64,000 nt of DNA from JAEUIG01 sp046349775 (GTDB taxonomy: Bacteria; Planctomycetota; Planctomycetia; Planctomycetales; Planctomycetaceae): contig JAXMBS010000004.1 of the NCBI GenBank assembly GCA_046349775.1, positions 62,001 to 126,000 of the forward strand, in the 5' to 3' direction. The translations under genes and the position numbers were made by a program. Positions within the stretch are counted from its first letter, which is position 1; every line of letters begins with the position of its first letter. Shown one piece after another: positions 27,765 to 37,838 of the stretch. The notes under the pieces are model-generated. The model was not told the origin of the DNA. It did no database searches and worked only from the letters and a program-made list of their open reading frames with translations.

Positions 27765-29921
27765 ATGCGACGATTGTCTTGGTGTTGTGTCGTTGGCGGA
27801 GTCCTGGGAATCGGCGTGGGCGTGGGCCTGTCGCAGGAGCGCGCGCCTTATGTGACGCGACTTCCCAGCGCCTTTGCACCCGCCTCCGGCGCCAAATCGT
27901 CCACAGGCGCGACCCGACCGGCTCGCAAGACCTATTACTCCGAGCTGTTCGGCAACGGCACCGCTGCGACGACGACGTCTGAATCCGATCGGACGTCTGC
28001 CGCAGGTGAGCTGCCACCTCAGGCTGAACCGGCCGCCGACGCCGAATTGCCGACCGTCACGCCCGATCAGAGCAACAGCGGGCGGAACGGATCATTCAAT
28101 CTCTCCGGCCGTTCGCTGCCGGCAGCCGATGAAGCGGACAACGACGCCGTGATTCACGCGGCATTTGACCGTTCAGCCGGCGACATTCCTGCGAACGACA
28201 TCATCCCTGTGGGCGGTCAGCGCGTTGTTCGTCCGCCACGCAAGCCCCGCGTCGATCGCTCGGCGTTGACGGAACCGATCGCCATTCCGGTAAAGGCTGA
28301 GACCGAAGCGGTGGAGCCGTTGTTCGACTCGGCGCCTGAAGCGCCCGAGGGGGAACAGGCGCAAGCAATGCCTGCACCCCGGATGCGCTCCAGTATTGCA
28401 CAGCCGCGTGCGAGCCAGGGGCCAGAATCCATCCGCAACGCGTCGCGTGCCAAGTCAAGGAGTCGGCCGGCGCCGTCATTCGTGACCGATGCTCCGGCGG
28501 CTCCCGTTGCCGAAGCGGTGCCGGCAGCACCGATGGCGGCTGCGGTCCCGGCACCGGCCCCGGCGCAACAGGCGCCGAACGTTCGCGTCGCTTGGAACAA
28601 GCAGGGCGAAGTCAGCATCGGCCGCGAGTGCCAATGCGAACTGACGCTGGAAAACACAGGCGCTGCGGCGCACCACCTGGAGGTGGTGGCGCTGTTCTCG
28701 GACAATGTGCGGCTGTTGAAATCCGATCCACCACCGTCTTCCAACGGCGCGAGCCTCGTCTGGGAAATCGACGAGCTGCCCGCGGGCGGGACGCGGACGA
28801 TTCAGATTACGATGATGCCGCTCGGCGCGGGTGAGATCAACACCCAGGCGGAAGTGCGGTACAGCACAGCCATCTCCGAAAGCTTCCAGGTTGCCGAACC
28901 GAAGCTGGCTCTGAAGCTGAGCGGCCCGCCGCAGACGATGCTCGGGGATTCGGCGACGCAGACGATTCTGATCACCAATCCGGGCACGGGGGTGGCCGGC
29001 AACGTGCAGATTGCGGCCGTCATTCCGAGCGGTCTCGAACACGCGCGCGGCAGCGAATTACTGATGGAAATCGGTGCACTGCATCCGGGTGAAACGCGAA
29101 GCGTGCGACTGCCGCTGGCGGCGGTTTCCGGCGGCAGGCACATCGTACAGGTTGAGGCCCGCGGCGACGGCGGGCTGGTTGACCATGCGTCGTGCGCTGT
29201 GACGGTCATTGCACCGCAGATGCAGGCAGCAATCGAAGGCCCGGGGCTGCGATATCTGGGCCGCCGGGCGGCGTACTCGATCGCAGTGACCAACGAAGGC
29301 TCCGTGCCGTCTGAAAACGTCCGGGTGATGCACAAGATCCCGGAGGGGTTCAAGTTCGTCAGCGCCGATCATGGCGGACAGTTTGACTCTTCAACGGAAC
29401 TGCTCAACTGGTTTGTCGGCCGGCTGGAAGCGGGCCAAACGGTGACGCTGGCCGCGACTTTCGAGTGCAAGCAGATCGGGGAGTTCACACACTTTGTCCG
29501 CTGCACCAACGATCAGGGCGCGATCAGCGACTCGCAGGTAACGACGCTGGTCGAAGGGACACCGCGGTTGTCGATGTCGATCCGCGATCTTGATGATCCG
29601 GTCGAGACCGGCGCGGAAACGGCGTACGAGGTCGAGATCAAGAACGAAGGTTCGGCGGCTGCGACTCGCGTCCAGCTCACCTGCGAACTGCCGGACACGA
29701 TGACGCTGGTCAAGATCACCGGCCCGCTTTCCCATCGAGAGGCGGCAGGCGTAGTGGCCTTCGCTCCGCTGGCGGAGTTGGGTCCGGGCGAGACGAAGAC
29801 GGTCCAGATTCACGTCCGCTCGACGGCCGCCGGCAATTTGCGATTGCGGGCGCAGCTGGCGAGCGAATCGATCGACGAACCGCTCGTCCAGGAAGAGCTC
29901 ACGAAGTTCTACGGGGAGTGA
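27765..29921 (+). CDS. exported DUF11/CARDB-repeat protein
   Basis: ATG 27765 follows GGGAGAAG at good distance and starts a signal peptide (MRRLSWCCVVGGVLGIGVGV). Residues about 25-280 are low-complexity, Ala/Pro-rich linker (PAAPMAAAVPAPAPAQQAPN). The C-terminal 430 residues hold four or so immunoglobulin-like DUF11 units: QCELTLENTGAAAHHLEVVA, TQTILITNPGTGVAGNVQIA, AAYSIAVTNEGSVPSENVRV and TAYEVEIKNEGSAAATRVQL. Each has the N-x-G core of this domain. In planctomycetes such proteins are thought to be on the cell surface or in the periplasm; the role is unknown. The 718-residue gene is intact and ends in a clear terminator. Confidence 0.83.
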   Translation: MRRLSWCCVVGGVLGIGVGVGLSQERAPYVTRLPSAFAPASGAKSSTGATRPARKTYYSELFGNGTAATTTSESDRTSAAGELPPQAEPAADAELPTVTPDQSNSGRNGSFNLSGRSLPAADEADNDAVIHAAFDRSAGDIPANDIIPVGGQRVVRPPRKPRVDRSALTEPIAIPVKAETEAVEPLFDSAPEAPEGEQAQAMPAPRMRSSIAQPRASQGPESIRNASRAKSRSRPAPSFVTDAPAAPVAEAVPAAPMAAAVPAPAPAQQAPNVRVAWNKQGEVSIGRECQCELTLENTGAAAHHLEVVALFSDNVRLLKSDPPPSSNGASLVWEIDELPAGGTRTIQITMMPLGAGEINTQAEVRYSTAISESFQVAEPKLALKLSGPPQTMLGDSATQTILITNPGTGVAGNVQIAAVIPSGLEHARGSELLMEIGALHPGETRSVRLPLAAVSGGRHIVQVEARGDGGLVDHASCAVTVIAPQMQAAIEGPGLRYLGRRAAYSIAVTNEGSVPSENVRVMHKIPEGFKFVSADHGGQFDSSTELLNWFVGRLEAGQTVTLAATFECKQIGEFTHFVRCTNDQGAISDSQVTTLVEGTPRLSMSIRDLDDPVETGAETAYEVEIKNEGSAAATRVQLTCELPDTMTLVKITGPLSHREAAGVVAFAPLAELGPGETKTVQIHVRSTAAGNLRLRAQLASESIDEPLVQEELTKFYGE

Positions 29922-29957
29922 CGGAATCTCCGAATCTCGAAATCCGAAAAGATCCGA

Positions 29958-29999
29958 ACCGTCCCGGGCGCTGTGAGCGTCCGGGGCGGTTTTTTGTTT
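29958..29999 (+). terminator. rho-independent terminator after the DUF11 gene
   Basis: ACCGTCCCGGGCGCT GTG AGCGTCCGGGGCGGT forms a 15-bp stem with at most one mismatch, followed by TTTTTGTTT. It lies 37 bases after the stop. Confidence 0.9.
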
Positions 30000-30081
30000 G
30001 CGCGTCCGTTCGCTTCCATTCGACATTTCTCCATTCATACATTCCAGTATTCCATCCGTCTGCACTCCTGTTGCCGTTCTT

Positions 30082-31362
30082 ATGCCGACCACCATTACGC
30101 GGATCATTGCCCGAGACATCCGGTTTCCGACATCGCAAAACCTCGACGGGTCGGACGCGATGAATCCCGATCCCGATTACTCGGCCGCATATTGCGTGCT
30201 GGAAACCGACCGCGCTGACGGACTGGCCGGGCATGGGATGACTTTCACGATCGGCCGCGGCAACGACCTGTGTGTCGCCGGCATCCACGCTCTGGCGCCG
30301 CTGATCGTTGGACGCACGCTGGAATCCTGCATGGCGGATCCGGCCGGATTCTGGCGGTCGCTCGCGGGGGACAGCCAGCTGCGCTGGGTCGGTCCGGAGA
30401 AAGGGGTGATTCATCTCGCGACGGCCGCGATCGTGAATGCCGTCTGGGATCTATGGGCAAAGGTGGCCGGCAAGCCGCTGTGGCGACTCGTGGCCGAGAT
30501 GTCGCCCGAGCAACTTGCCGCCTGTATCGACTATCGCCACATCAGCGATGCGCTCCGCCCGGACGAAGCGGTCGCGATCCTCAAGAAGCTCGAACCGACG
30601 AAGGCGGAGCGAATTGCCGAACTGGAGCGAACTGGGTACCCGGCGTACACGACGTCGGCGGGTGGTTGGGCTACGACGACGACAAGCTGCGTGCGCTCTG
30701 CCGGCGATGCCTGGCCGACGGGTGGTCGATGTTCAAGATCAAGGTCGGGCGCGATCTGCAGGACGACATTCGCCGGTGCCGGATCGTTCGCGAGGAGATT
30801 GGGCCTGATCGCAGGATGATGATCGACGCGAACTGTGGGACGGATCAGGCGATCGAGTGGGTCCGTGCGCTGGCGGAATTCCAACCGTGGTTCATCGAAG
30901 AGCCGACAAGTCCCGACGACGTGCTCGGCCACGCGCGCATCGCGAAAGCGGTGGCGCCATCCGCGTGGCGACCGGAGAGATGTGCGCGAACCGGGTGATG
31001 TTCAAGCAGTTTCTGCAGGCAGCGCGGTGGGTGTGCCAGATCGACAGTTGCCGGCTGGGGGGAGTCAACGAGGTGCTGGCGGTGCAGCTGATGGCGGCCA
31101 AGTTCGGCGTACCGGTCTGTCCGCATGCCGGCGGCGTGGGGCTGTGCGAATACGTGCAGCACCTGGCGATGATCGACTACGTCGCGATCAGCGGATCGCT
31201 GGAAAATCGCGTGTGCGAGTACGCGCGCACTCTGCACGAGCACTTTGTGCACCCGGTGCGGATGGTCAATGGCTGCGTTATATGCCGCCATCGGCGCCCG
31301 GATACAGTATTGAGATGTTTCCGGCGTCGTTGAATGAATATGAGTGGGTCGTCGGTCGGTGA
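30082..31362 (+). CDS. L-fuconate dehydratase (enolase superfamily), frameshifted
   Basis: ATG 30082 opens MPTTITRIIARDIRFPTS and LDGSDAMNPDPDYSAAYCVL, the typical FucD N-terminal domain. The barrel domain carries the acid-base lysine in WSMFKIKVGRD, metal ligands in MIDANCG and WFIEEPTSPDD, then ATGEMCANRVMFKQFLQ and the catalytic His in VCPHAGGVGLCEYVQH. The enzyme dehydrates L-fuconate to 2-keto-3-deoxy-L-fuconate in the non-phosphorylating fucose pathway. Frame changes fall near 30660, 30957 and 31277. The end (MPPSAPGYSIEMFPASLNEY) and stop at 31362 restore the family length of about 430 residues. No other gene of the pathway is adjacent; the isomerase and kinase at 1-3.8 kb belong to a different route. 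Confidence 0.82.
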
Positions 31363-33604
31363 CTACTTCGCCGCCGGCCGCGGAATCGCAGAGTGCTCAC
31401 GGTACGCCGCGATGTCGCGCTCAATGCCGGCGACGAGCGAGTCGGATTTTTCTTCGCGGGCGAGAGCGAGGGCCTCTTCAGCGGCTTTGATGGCCGCGTC
31501 GAACTGACCGGCGGCCGCCTCAGCGGTCGCAAGCGCGCGCAGCGGGGGGATGGAGCGGCGGCCGGACAGGCGGCAAGCTTGCTCGGCGGCGGCGACAGCT
31601 TTAGCGGATTCTCGCAGGGCGGCGTTCTTCGTGGTGGCCAGCAGAGTGGCGAATTCCGTCAGAGCGGCAACATGCTTGGGGGACTGGCTGAGAAGCCCGT
31701 CGAGCGTCTGGAGTGCTTCGCCGTCGCGGCCGAGTAGTTGCAGAACGCGGCTATAGCTGAGTGCCGCGTCGATCGCGCGAGGATTCCTGGTCAGCACCTG
31801 CCGATACCGGTCGCTCGCGGTTTCGAGATCTCCCCGATCGCGCGCCAGATCGGCCAGCGCGACCTGCGCTTCGGGAAAGGCGGGGTCGAGAGCCGCAGCG
31901 GCAGTCAATGCGGTACTTGCCTGGTCCCAGCGCTGCAGCCGGCGACAGGCTTCCCCCAGATAATATTGTGCATCGAGCGCGGACGGTTCCGCCTTGACGG
32001 CGGACTGCAATTCGTCCACGCACTCTTCGAGCCGGCCGAGCGCGAACAGAGCGCGGCCGAGCCCGATCCGTGCGAAGTTCTGATTCGCATCCAACCGGAG
32101 CGCTCGCCGGTAGTGCGGTTCCGCCTCGGTGTACTTGTCCTGCACTGCGAGACAGACCCCGAGCGTGCCCCAGGCCTTGGGATAGTCGGGGAGCGCGGCG
32201 ACGACTTCCTCGAGCAGTTGTTGCGCCTCCACCGAATGTCGCTGATCAATCAGATCCATGCAATGATGGACCTGTTCGGCAAATTGCAGCGTTTCCTTGA
32301 TGTCGCGCAGCGGAACACCGGATGCTTGTGCCGGCGGCTGTCCGCCGGCGTAACCGAGCGTGCGGAGCGCCTTGATTTCCGCTTCGGTGCTGGCGGTCGC
32401 GGTTGCCTTACGAACGGTGAGTTCCGATGCGAACGCGTCGAGTTCCTGCTCGAGTCGCGCTGCGACGTCCGGCTGCTCTTGAACCAGGTTGTGCGTTTCC
32501 CCCGGATCGGCGGTCAGGTTGTACAGCTCCGGCACGGTGGTCTGGATCAGTTTCCATTCTTCCGTGGTCCATGTCCGCAGCGGGCACCAGCCCCCTTCCA
32601 TGTAAGGGCTTCGGACTCGCCGTAACATGCGCGGGCATTGGTGGAGGCCGCCGAATTGTGCGGCAGCAGATTTCGTCCCGAGACACCCTGCGGGATCGGC
32701 AGATCGAGAGCGCTGAGAATCGTGGGTGAGATGTCCACCAATGAGACCGGCTGCGAGACCGGGACGTGGGGGTGGGCCGGAGCAGGGAGGAGAATGAGGA
32801 GCGGCACGTGCAGCGTGGAGTTGTAAGCGAGGTAGCCGTGCGTGGCCTCGCCATGCTCGCCGAGGCCTTCGCCATGATCGCCGGCCAGGATGATCAGCGT
32901 GCGGTCGTTCAGTTCGAGGTTTCGCCAGTACGTCCAGCAGTCTGCCGACCTGCTGGTCGACGTAGGCGAGTTCGCCATCGTAAGGCTGGCTGGCGAATCG
33001 TTCGCCAAATTCGTCGCTGTGCGGATCGTAAGGCTCGTGGGGATCGTACAGATGGACCCAGCAGAAGAGCGGGTCGCCGGCAACGGAATTGATCCACGCG
33101 ACTGCTGCAGAAACGGTGTCGCCGGCGGGTCGCTCGACGCGGGGCCGGTCAAGCTGTTTTGAAGGTGGTCGTTGTACTCGTCAAAGCCGCGCGCCAGGCC
33201 AAAACGCTGGTCCAGAACAAGCGACGAAATGAAGGCGCCGGTCCGGTATCCTTGCTGCCGGAGGATTTCGGCGAGAGTGGGGATGCTGTCGGGGAGTCGA
33301 CTGACGCTATTGATGCGGAGTCCATGTTCGGCGGCAGGAGCCCCGTCAACATCGTCGCGTGCGAGGGAAGCGTGATCGGAACGGCCGTGTAGGCTCGCTC
33401 GAAGCGAAGGCTGGACGCCGCGAGGGCATCGATCCGTGGAGTGGCAGCAGCCGCGTAGCCGTAGCAGCCGAGATGATCGGCGCGTGTCGTGTCGAGTGTG
33501 ATCAGCACGACGTTCCATCGCGGGGCGGTGCTCCCGCCACCACCAGCGCCCAGAACGGCGGCGGCGACCAGCAGGACCAGCGCGCCGATCGACCGACGCA
33601 ACAT
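31363..33604 (-). CDS. alkaline-phosphatase-superfamily sulfatase-like protein fused to TPR domain, frameshifted
   Basis: ATG 33604 begins a signal segment (RRSIGALVLLVAAAVLGAGG) and then WNVVLITLDTTRADHLGCYG, the metal-binding start of the sulfatase fold. At the nucleophile position there is VPITLPSHATMLTG: Thr78 stands where the formylglycine Cys or Ser of a true sulfatase would be. LIILAGDHGEGLGEHGEATH gives the second metal site. After frame changes near 33310, 33140-32960 and 32590, the C-terminal 300 residues form TPR helices (YPKAWGTLGVCLAVQDKYTE, ALDAQYYLGEACRRLQRWDQ, FPEAQVALADLARDRGDLET). It abuts the stop of the fuconate dehydratase gene on the other strand. The substrate is unknown, possibly a phosphate ester or a transferase substrate. 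Confidence 0.72.
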
Positions 33605-33887
33605 GCCGCGGGTGTCCTCTGCTGTGTGTCTGTTGGGCGGACTCGACGGACGTCGCCGCTCAGAACGGACATGAATATGTGGTAATTCGTCAGGAATCAC
33701 GCTACCATCGTCAATTGTCGCTCGCAATTGCTGGCAGCCGAGCGATGCTCTCGGATCCGCGACTCATTTCTGCGGTGTTCGAGTCTCGTCTTGTTTGTTC
33801 GACACAAGTCCTCGCGTAGATGGCCGCGACTGACGCGCCACGCGGATTTAGCTTTGCGCCCGGTTCTCAGCTTTGTCAGGAGGATCG
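33605..33887. other. divergent promoter region
   Basis: A gap of 283 bases lies between the divergent sulfatase-like gene and the lipoprotein gene. No gene is supported, and no clear promoter box could be picked by eye. Confidence 0.4.
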
Positions 33888-34354
33888 ATGATGTCGTGTG
33901 CGATTTCCGCAAACGCAGCTGGAAGGAAGCTCGCATCGCGTCTGCGGCGAGCGCTGTTGGCGAGCAGCCTGGGCCTGTTGCTCGCTTTGACCGGCTGCAA
34001 CGAGACGTCGCACGGTGACCGCGTGCCGCTGTCCGGCACGGTGACAGTCGCCGGACAGCCACTGGACGTTAACGCGACGCTGTCGTTCGATCTGGAGACG
34101 GGTCAGGCGGGGACCGGTTCCATGTGTGAGGTCAGGGAGAGCAAGTTCACGGCCGATGCTGCGACCGGTCCGACCCCGGGCCTCAAGTACAAAGTCACGC
34201 TTGGTAACCGTGCCGGGAATTCCGGAAGAAGGGACGCCGCGATCAGATCAAGATCGCACAGCGGTATACAACCACTGTGGAAGTGCCGAAGCGCGGGGCG
34301 ACGGAGGCAGTGCTCAATATCGATTTTCCAGCGAAGGGAAGTGATCCGCCATCA
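33888..34354 (+). CDS. small lipoprotein paired with DUF1559 gene, frameshifted
   Basis: AGGAGGATCG precedes ATG 33888. The protein starts with a basic region and the hydrophobic LLASSLGLLLALTGC lipobox. GTVTVAGQPLDVNATLSFDL resembles the beta-sandwich start of the carboxypeptidase-regulatory-like lipoproteins that lie next to DUF1559 genes in planctomycetes. The frame shifts near 34210. The continuation PGIPEEGTPR and VEVPKRGATEAVLNIDFPAK is in another frame, and the natural stop is uncertain (I place it near 34350). The role is unknown, presumably an envelope lipoprotein acting with the following pseudopilin-like protein. Confidence 0.6.
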
Positions 34355-34455
34355 AGCGTGGCGCGGGCGGGCCCAGTTTCGTCACGGCAGTTGTTGCGCC
34401 AGTCGTACAGTTCAATTGGCGTCTTTTTTCCCAGGCCTGATCGAGAGAGGACTTT

Positions 34456-35430
34456 ATGCAGCGACGACAAAAGTTCCCCGGCGGTTTACGTTGATCGAGT
34501 TGCTGGTGGTGATCGCGATCATTGCGGTCCTGATCGCGCTGTTGCTGCCGGCCGTGCAGCAGGCTCGTGAGGCGCGGCGGCACCAGTGCAAGAACAACCT
34601 GAAACAGATCGGGCTGGCGCTGCACAACTATCACGACTCGTTCAACACGTTTCCGATCGGCAACCTGTACCGCCGGACGACGAACTGGTCGAACGGCTGG
34701 TCGTGGATCGCGTATATCCTGCCGCATATCGATCTGGCGAACGATTACAACCAGTTGAACTTCAATTACGCGGGACGCTGCTCGGCCTTTATGGGGCAGC
34801 AGGAGACGCTGTCGCCGAACGTCGGTAACACGTGGAAGCAGAACAAGCCGGTTCTGAATTGCCCGTCCGACCCGAACGGTGAAAAACTATTTACCGGCAC
34901 GACTGGTTCTGGGGCCTACCTCGTGGCGAACGGGTCGATGGCGGTCTCGACGTACTTGGGCGTCGCGGCAAGACGCAGAACTGGGACTGCGGCATGGGAC
35001 CACTCTGGTCGATCACGTCACCGGACGACATTCCGTGCCAGGACACCAGGTTTTACGAAGGAACGTTTTACAACAACAGCCGCACGCGGATCGGGGACAT
35101 GTTGGACGGCACGACAAATGCGTGCATCGTCGGCGAACGCGGCCAAAATGTTTCGCTGACGTACGGCTGGCCGTTGTGCGGACGGGGCTATCCGCCGCTG
35201 TATTCCGGCTGCAAGGACCACATCCTGAGATGTTCGTGTTCTCCAAGGGCGTCCCGTTCGACAATCCGGACAGCGGCCCTTCGAACCAGAAGTTCTGGAG
35301 CTGGCACGAAGGAGGCTCCCAGTTCCTGCTCGGCGACGGCTCGGTGCGGTTCATCGGCTACTCGATCAACCAGGCCACGTACCAGGCGCTGGGAACGCGG
35401 GCGGGCGGTGAAATCATCGGTGATTTCTAG
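34456..35430 (+). CDS. DUF1559 pseudopilin-like protein (H-X9-DG), frameshifted
   Basis: ATG 34456 starts MQRRQKFP. The type IV prepilin cleavage/methylation motif FTLIELLVVIAIIAVLIALL follows in a shifted frame, then PAVQQAREARRHQCKNNLKQ and IGLALHNYHDSFNTFPIGN. The end carries the H-X9-DG motif (HEGGSQFLLGDG, then SVRFIGYSI). This is the hallmark architecture of the very large DUF1559 family of planctomycetes, secreted through a type II-like machinery. Frame changes occur near 34480, 34972 and 35225. The stop is at 35430, giving about 325 residues, the usual length. The specific partner or surface structure is not known. Confidence 0.82.
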
Positions 35431-35447
35431 GCCAGGCATCGATCGGT

Positions 35448-35478
35448 GCCTTCCGGACGCTGTCAGCGTCCGGAAGGC
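35448..35478 (+). terminator. strong hairpin after the DUF1559 gene, without U tract
   Basis: GCCTTCCGGACGCTG and CAGCGTCCGGAAGGC flank a single central T and form a 15-bp perfect stem, 18 bases after the stop. No T run follows on the plus strand, so it may end transcription poorly or protect the 3' end of the mRNA. Confidence 0.6.
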
Positions 35479-35556
35479 GTATGCGACATGACCAGTCGGC
35501 GGCGCTGTGGCTCACTGAGCCCGCGCCGCCGCTGTTTCATTTCGGGCAGGCGCGGC

Positions 35557-36759
35557 ATGAGCACGTTGGCGATTGGCTCCGGGCACGCGGGGACGGAAAC
35601 GCCGGTTCGACCGCGCGTGCTTGTCGTCGACCTGCTCCGCGGTCTGGCGATCGTGCTGATGGCGCTCGATCACGTTCGCGAGTTTCTGCAGGCGGCGCAG
35701 GTCGATCCGCTCAATTTGAACGAGACGACAGTGCCGCTGTTCTTCACCCGGTGGGTGACGCACTTCTGCCCGTCGCTGTTCATTCTGCTGGCCGGGGCGT
35801 CAATTGCGCTGGGATTGAACGGTCGTCGCTCTCGACGCGAGCAGGCGAGATTCGTGTTCGTGCGCGGGGTGTGGCTGGTCATCCTGGAGCTGACGATCGT
35901 GCACCTGGGGTGGCAGTTCAACTTTCACTTCGAGTCGGCGCTCGGTCAGGTGATCTGGGTGATCGGCTGGTCGATGATCTGCATGGCGGTGCTGCTGTAC
36001 CTGCCGGCGCCGGTCGTGACAGTCTTCGGTCTCGTGCTGATCTTCGGTCACAATGCATTCGACACGATCCATGCTGACCGGTTCGGGAAGTACGCGTGGG
36101 TCTGGCAGTTCCTGCACGACCGGGGATATATCAGCTGCGGCAAATGCGGGATTTACATTGCGTATCCGCTGGTTCCGTGGGTAGGTGTGATGGCGGCGGG
36201 GTTCGGTTTCGGCAGGCTGCTGCGATGGAATTCGCCGGCGCGGGGGTGGGTCATTTTCGCGACGGGCATCGCGATGATCGCGGCGTTCGCGATTCTGCGC
36301 GGCAAGAACATCTACGGGGATCCAGCTCCGTGGACGGCGCAGGAAACTCCCGTGAAGACGTTGATGGCGATCCTCAATTGCCAGAAGTATCCGCCGTCGC
36401 TGTCGTACCTGCTGATGACGCTGGGACCGATGCTCGCCTTTTGGCCGCTGTGGGAGCGGTCGCGCGGACCACTGGCGCGGTTTCTGGTGGTGTTTGGACG
36501 GGTGCCGCTATTCTTCTATGCAGTGCACCTGTTTGTGATCCACGGTCTGACGCTGGCGATCGTTTACGCGCAGGTCGGTCTGCCGCTGCCCGGCTGGCTG
36601 TGGGGATTTCCGCCGGGCCATGCCGGTGAGAATTGCGGCGTAAACCTGCCGGTGCTGTATCTGATCTGGATCGGCGTCGTGTTGTTGCACTATCCACTGT
36701 GCCGGAGATTCGACCGATTGAAAGCGCGGTATCCGAACAGCGTGCTGCGGTTCATGTGA
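35557..36759 (+). CDS. DUF1624 / heparan-alpha-glucosaminide N-acetyltransferase-like membrane protein
   Basis: I start at ATG 35557 (MSTLAIGSGHAGTETPVRPR) after GGGCAGG. The upstream open frame would read through the hairpin of the preceding gene. The 400-residue protein begins RVLVVDLLRGLAIVLMALDH, the DUF1624 signature with its DxxRG and ALDHxR features, and has about ten hydrophobic segments (FCPSLFILLAGASIALGLNG, IWVIGWSMICMAVLLYLPAP, YVCYPLVPW-like region YIAYPLVPWVGVMAAGFGFG). Relatives transfer acyl groups across the membrane to glycans. No glycan cluster is adjacent. The gene is intact. Confidence 0.8.
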   Translation: MSTLAIGSGHAGTETPVRPRVLVVDLLRGLAIVLMALDHVREFLQAAQVDPLNLNETTVPLFFTRWVTHFCPSLFILLAGASIALGLNGRRSRREQARFVFVRGVWLVILELTIVHLGWQFNFHFESALGQVIWVIGWSMICMAVLLYLPAPVVTVFGLVLIFGHNAFDTIHADRFGKYAWVWQFLHDRGYISCGKCGIYIAYPLVPWVGVMAAGFGFGRLLRWNSPARGWVIFATGIAMIAAFAILRGKNIYGDPAPWTAQETPVKTLMAILNCQKYPPSLSYLLMTLGPMLAFWPLWERSRGPLARFLVVFGRVPLFFYAVHLFVIHGLTLAIVYAQVGLPLPGWLWGFPPGHAGENCGVNLPVLYLIWIGVVLLHYPLCRRFDRLKARYPNSVLRFM

Positions 36760-36779
36760 CCAGGACGCGGGTTTCAGAG

Positions 36780-37787
36780 ATGAGCGCAAGTGATGTGCCG
36801 GAGCGGCGATCTCAATCCACCCGATTGACAAGCGCCGTCAGGGGTGTTGCGGAACTGGCGACGATCGGAATGGGCGCCGCGACCTTGGGGGCACTCGGCG
36901 GCGCCTATGGCTGGCCGCTGGAGTTGCTGTCACATTTCCGCATCCAGTATGCGGCGGCGCTGCTGATCCTGGCCGGCGCGTTCCTGCGGCTGCGAGCAAA
37001 ATGGTGGGGGGGAGCCGCGACGGCTTTGCTGGCGCTCAATGGGTGGGTGGTCGCGCCGTTCGTATTGCCGATCGGCGCGACCGTTGATCGGGCGATCGAC
37101 CCGGGGGCGCCCTCGTGGAAACTGGTGTCGATCAACGTCTACTCGGGGAATCCGACGCCAGAGCGAGTGCTGGATTACATTGCAGCGACAGATCCGGACG
37201 TCGTGGTGTTGCTGGAGGTGACGCCGGAGTGGGAGCAGCGACTGACGGTGCTGGCGGCGCGCTATCCGCACTCGGCGGTGCAGGCGCGCGCGGACAACTT
37301 CGGAATTGCGTTGCTGACCAAGAATGCGCTGCACGATGTCGAGTTCGTGCCGCTCAGCCGCGAGAACGATGCCATCTCGGCGCGGGTCGAGTTGGGGAAT
37401 GCGGAGTTGCAGATCGTCGCCGCGCATCCGTTTCCGCCCGCAGGCGGCCGCGGAGCGGAACTGCGGAACCGACAGCTCAACGAACTGGCGACTCACGTAG
37501 CACGATTGGGTCGGCCGTGTGCCGTTGCCGGCGATCTGAACATCACGCCGTTTTCACCGCACTTCGACGCGTTCCTGGCCGCCGCCGGACTGCGCGATCC
37601 GCGCCGCGGTCAAGGGGTGCTGCCGACGTGGCCGTCCCAGCGCTGGCCGTTGTGGATTCCGATTGACCACTGCGTCGTGAGCACGGGCATTGCGGCGCGA
37701 TTGTCGGTCGGGCCGCACGTCGGATCGGACCATCGTCCGCTGCTGGCAGAATTGCAGCTGACCGCGTCCGGCAGCGGGAAGGAGTAG
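36780..37787 (+). CDS. membrane-anchored endonuclease/exonuclease/phosphatase (EEP) family protein
   Basis: ATG 36780 (MSASDVPERRSQSTRLTSAV) lies 20 bases after the previous stop, so the two are probably co-transcribed. Residues about 15-110 contain three hydrophobic segments (LATIGMGAATLGALGGAYGW, YAAALLILAGAFLRLRA, GGAATALLALNGWVVAPFVL). The EEP domain follows with SWKLVSINVYSGN, VVVLLEVTPEWEQR, AVAGDLNITPFSPHFDAF, PIDHCVVS and GSDHRPLLAELQL. These give the Asn, Glu, Asp-Asn and Asp-His metal and catalytic positions of the fold. It resembles the YafD-type family. It is probably a hydrolase of phosphodiesters or phospholipids facing the periplasm. Confidence 0.82.
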   Translation: MSASDVPERRSQSTRLTSAVRGVAELATIGMGAATLGALGGAYGWPLELLSHFRIQYAAALLILAGAFLRLRAKWWGGAATALLALNGWVVAPFVLPIGATVDRAIDPGAPSWKLVSINVYSGNPTPERVLDYIAATDPDVVVLLEVTPEWEQRLTVLAARYPHSAVQARADNFGIALLTKNALHDVEFVPLSRENDAISARVELGNAELQIVAAHPFPPAGGRGAELRNRQLNELATHVARLGRPCAVAGDLNITPFSPHFDAFLAAAGLRDPRRGQGVLPTWPSQRWPLWIPIDHCVVSTGIAARLSVGPHVGSDHRPLLAELQLTASGSGKE

Positions 37788-37838
37788 TATGTGCCGGCGG
37801 GTCAGCAGCGTTGTGCTGGCGACCCTGGTTCGACCGCC

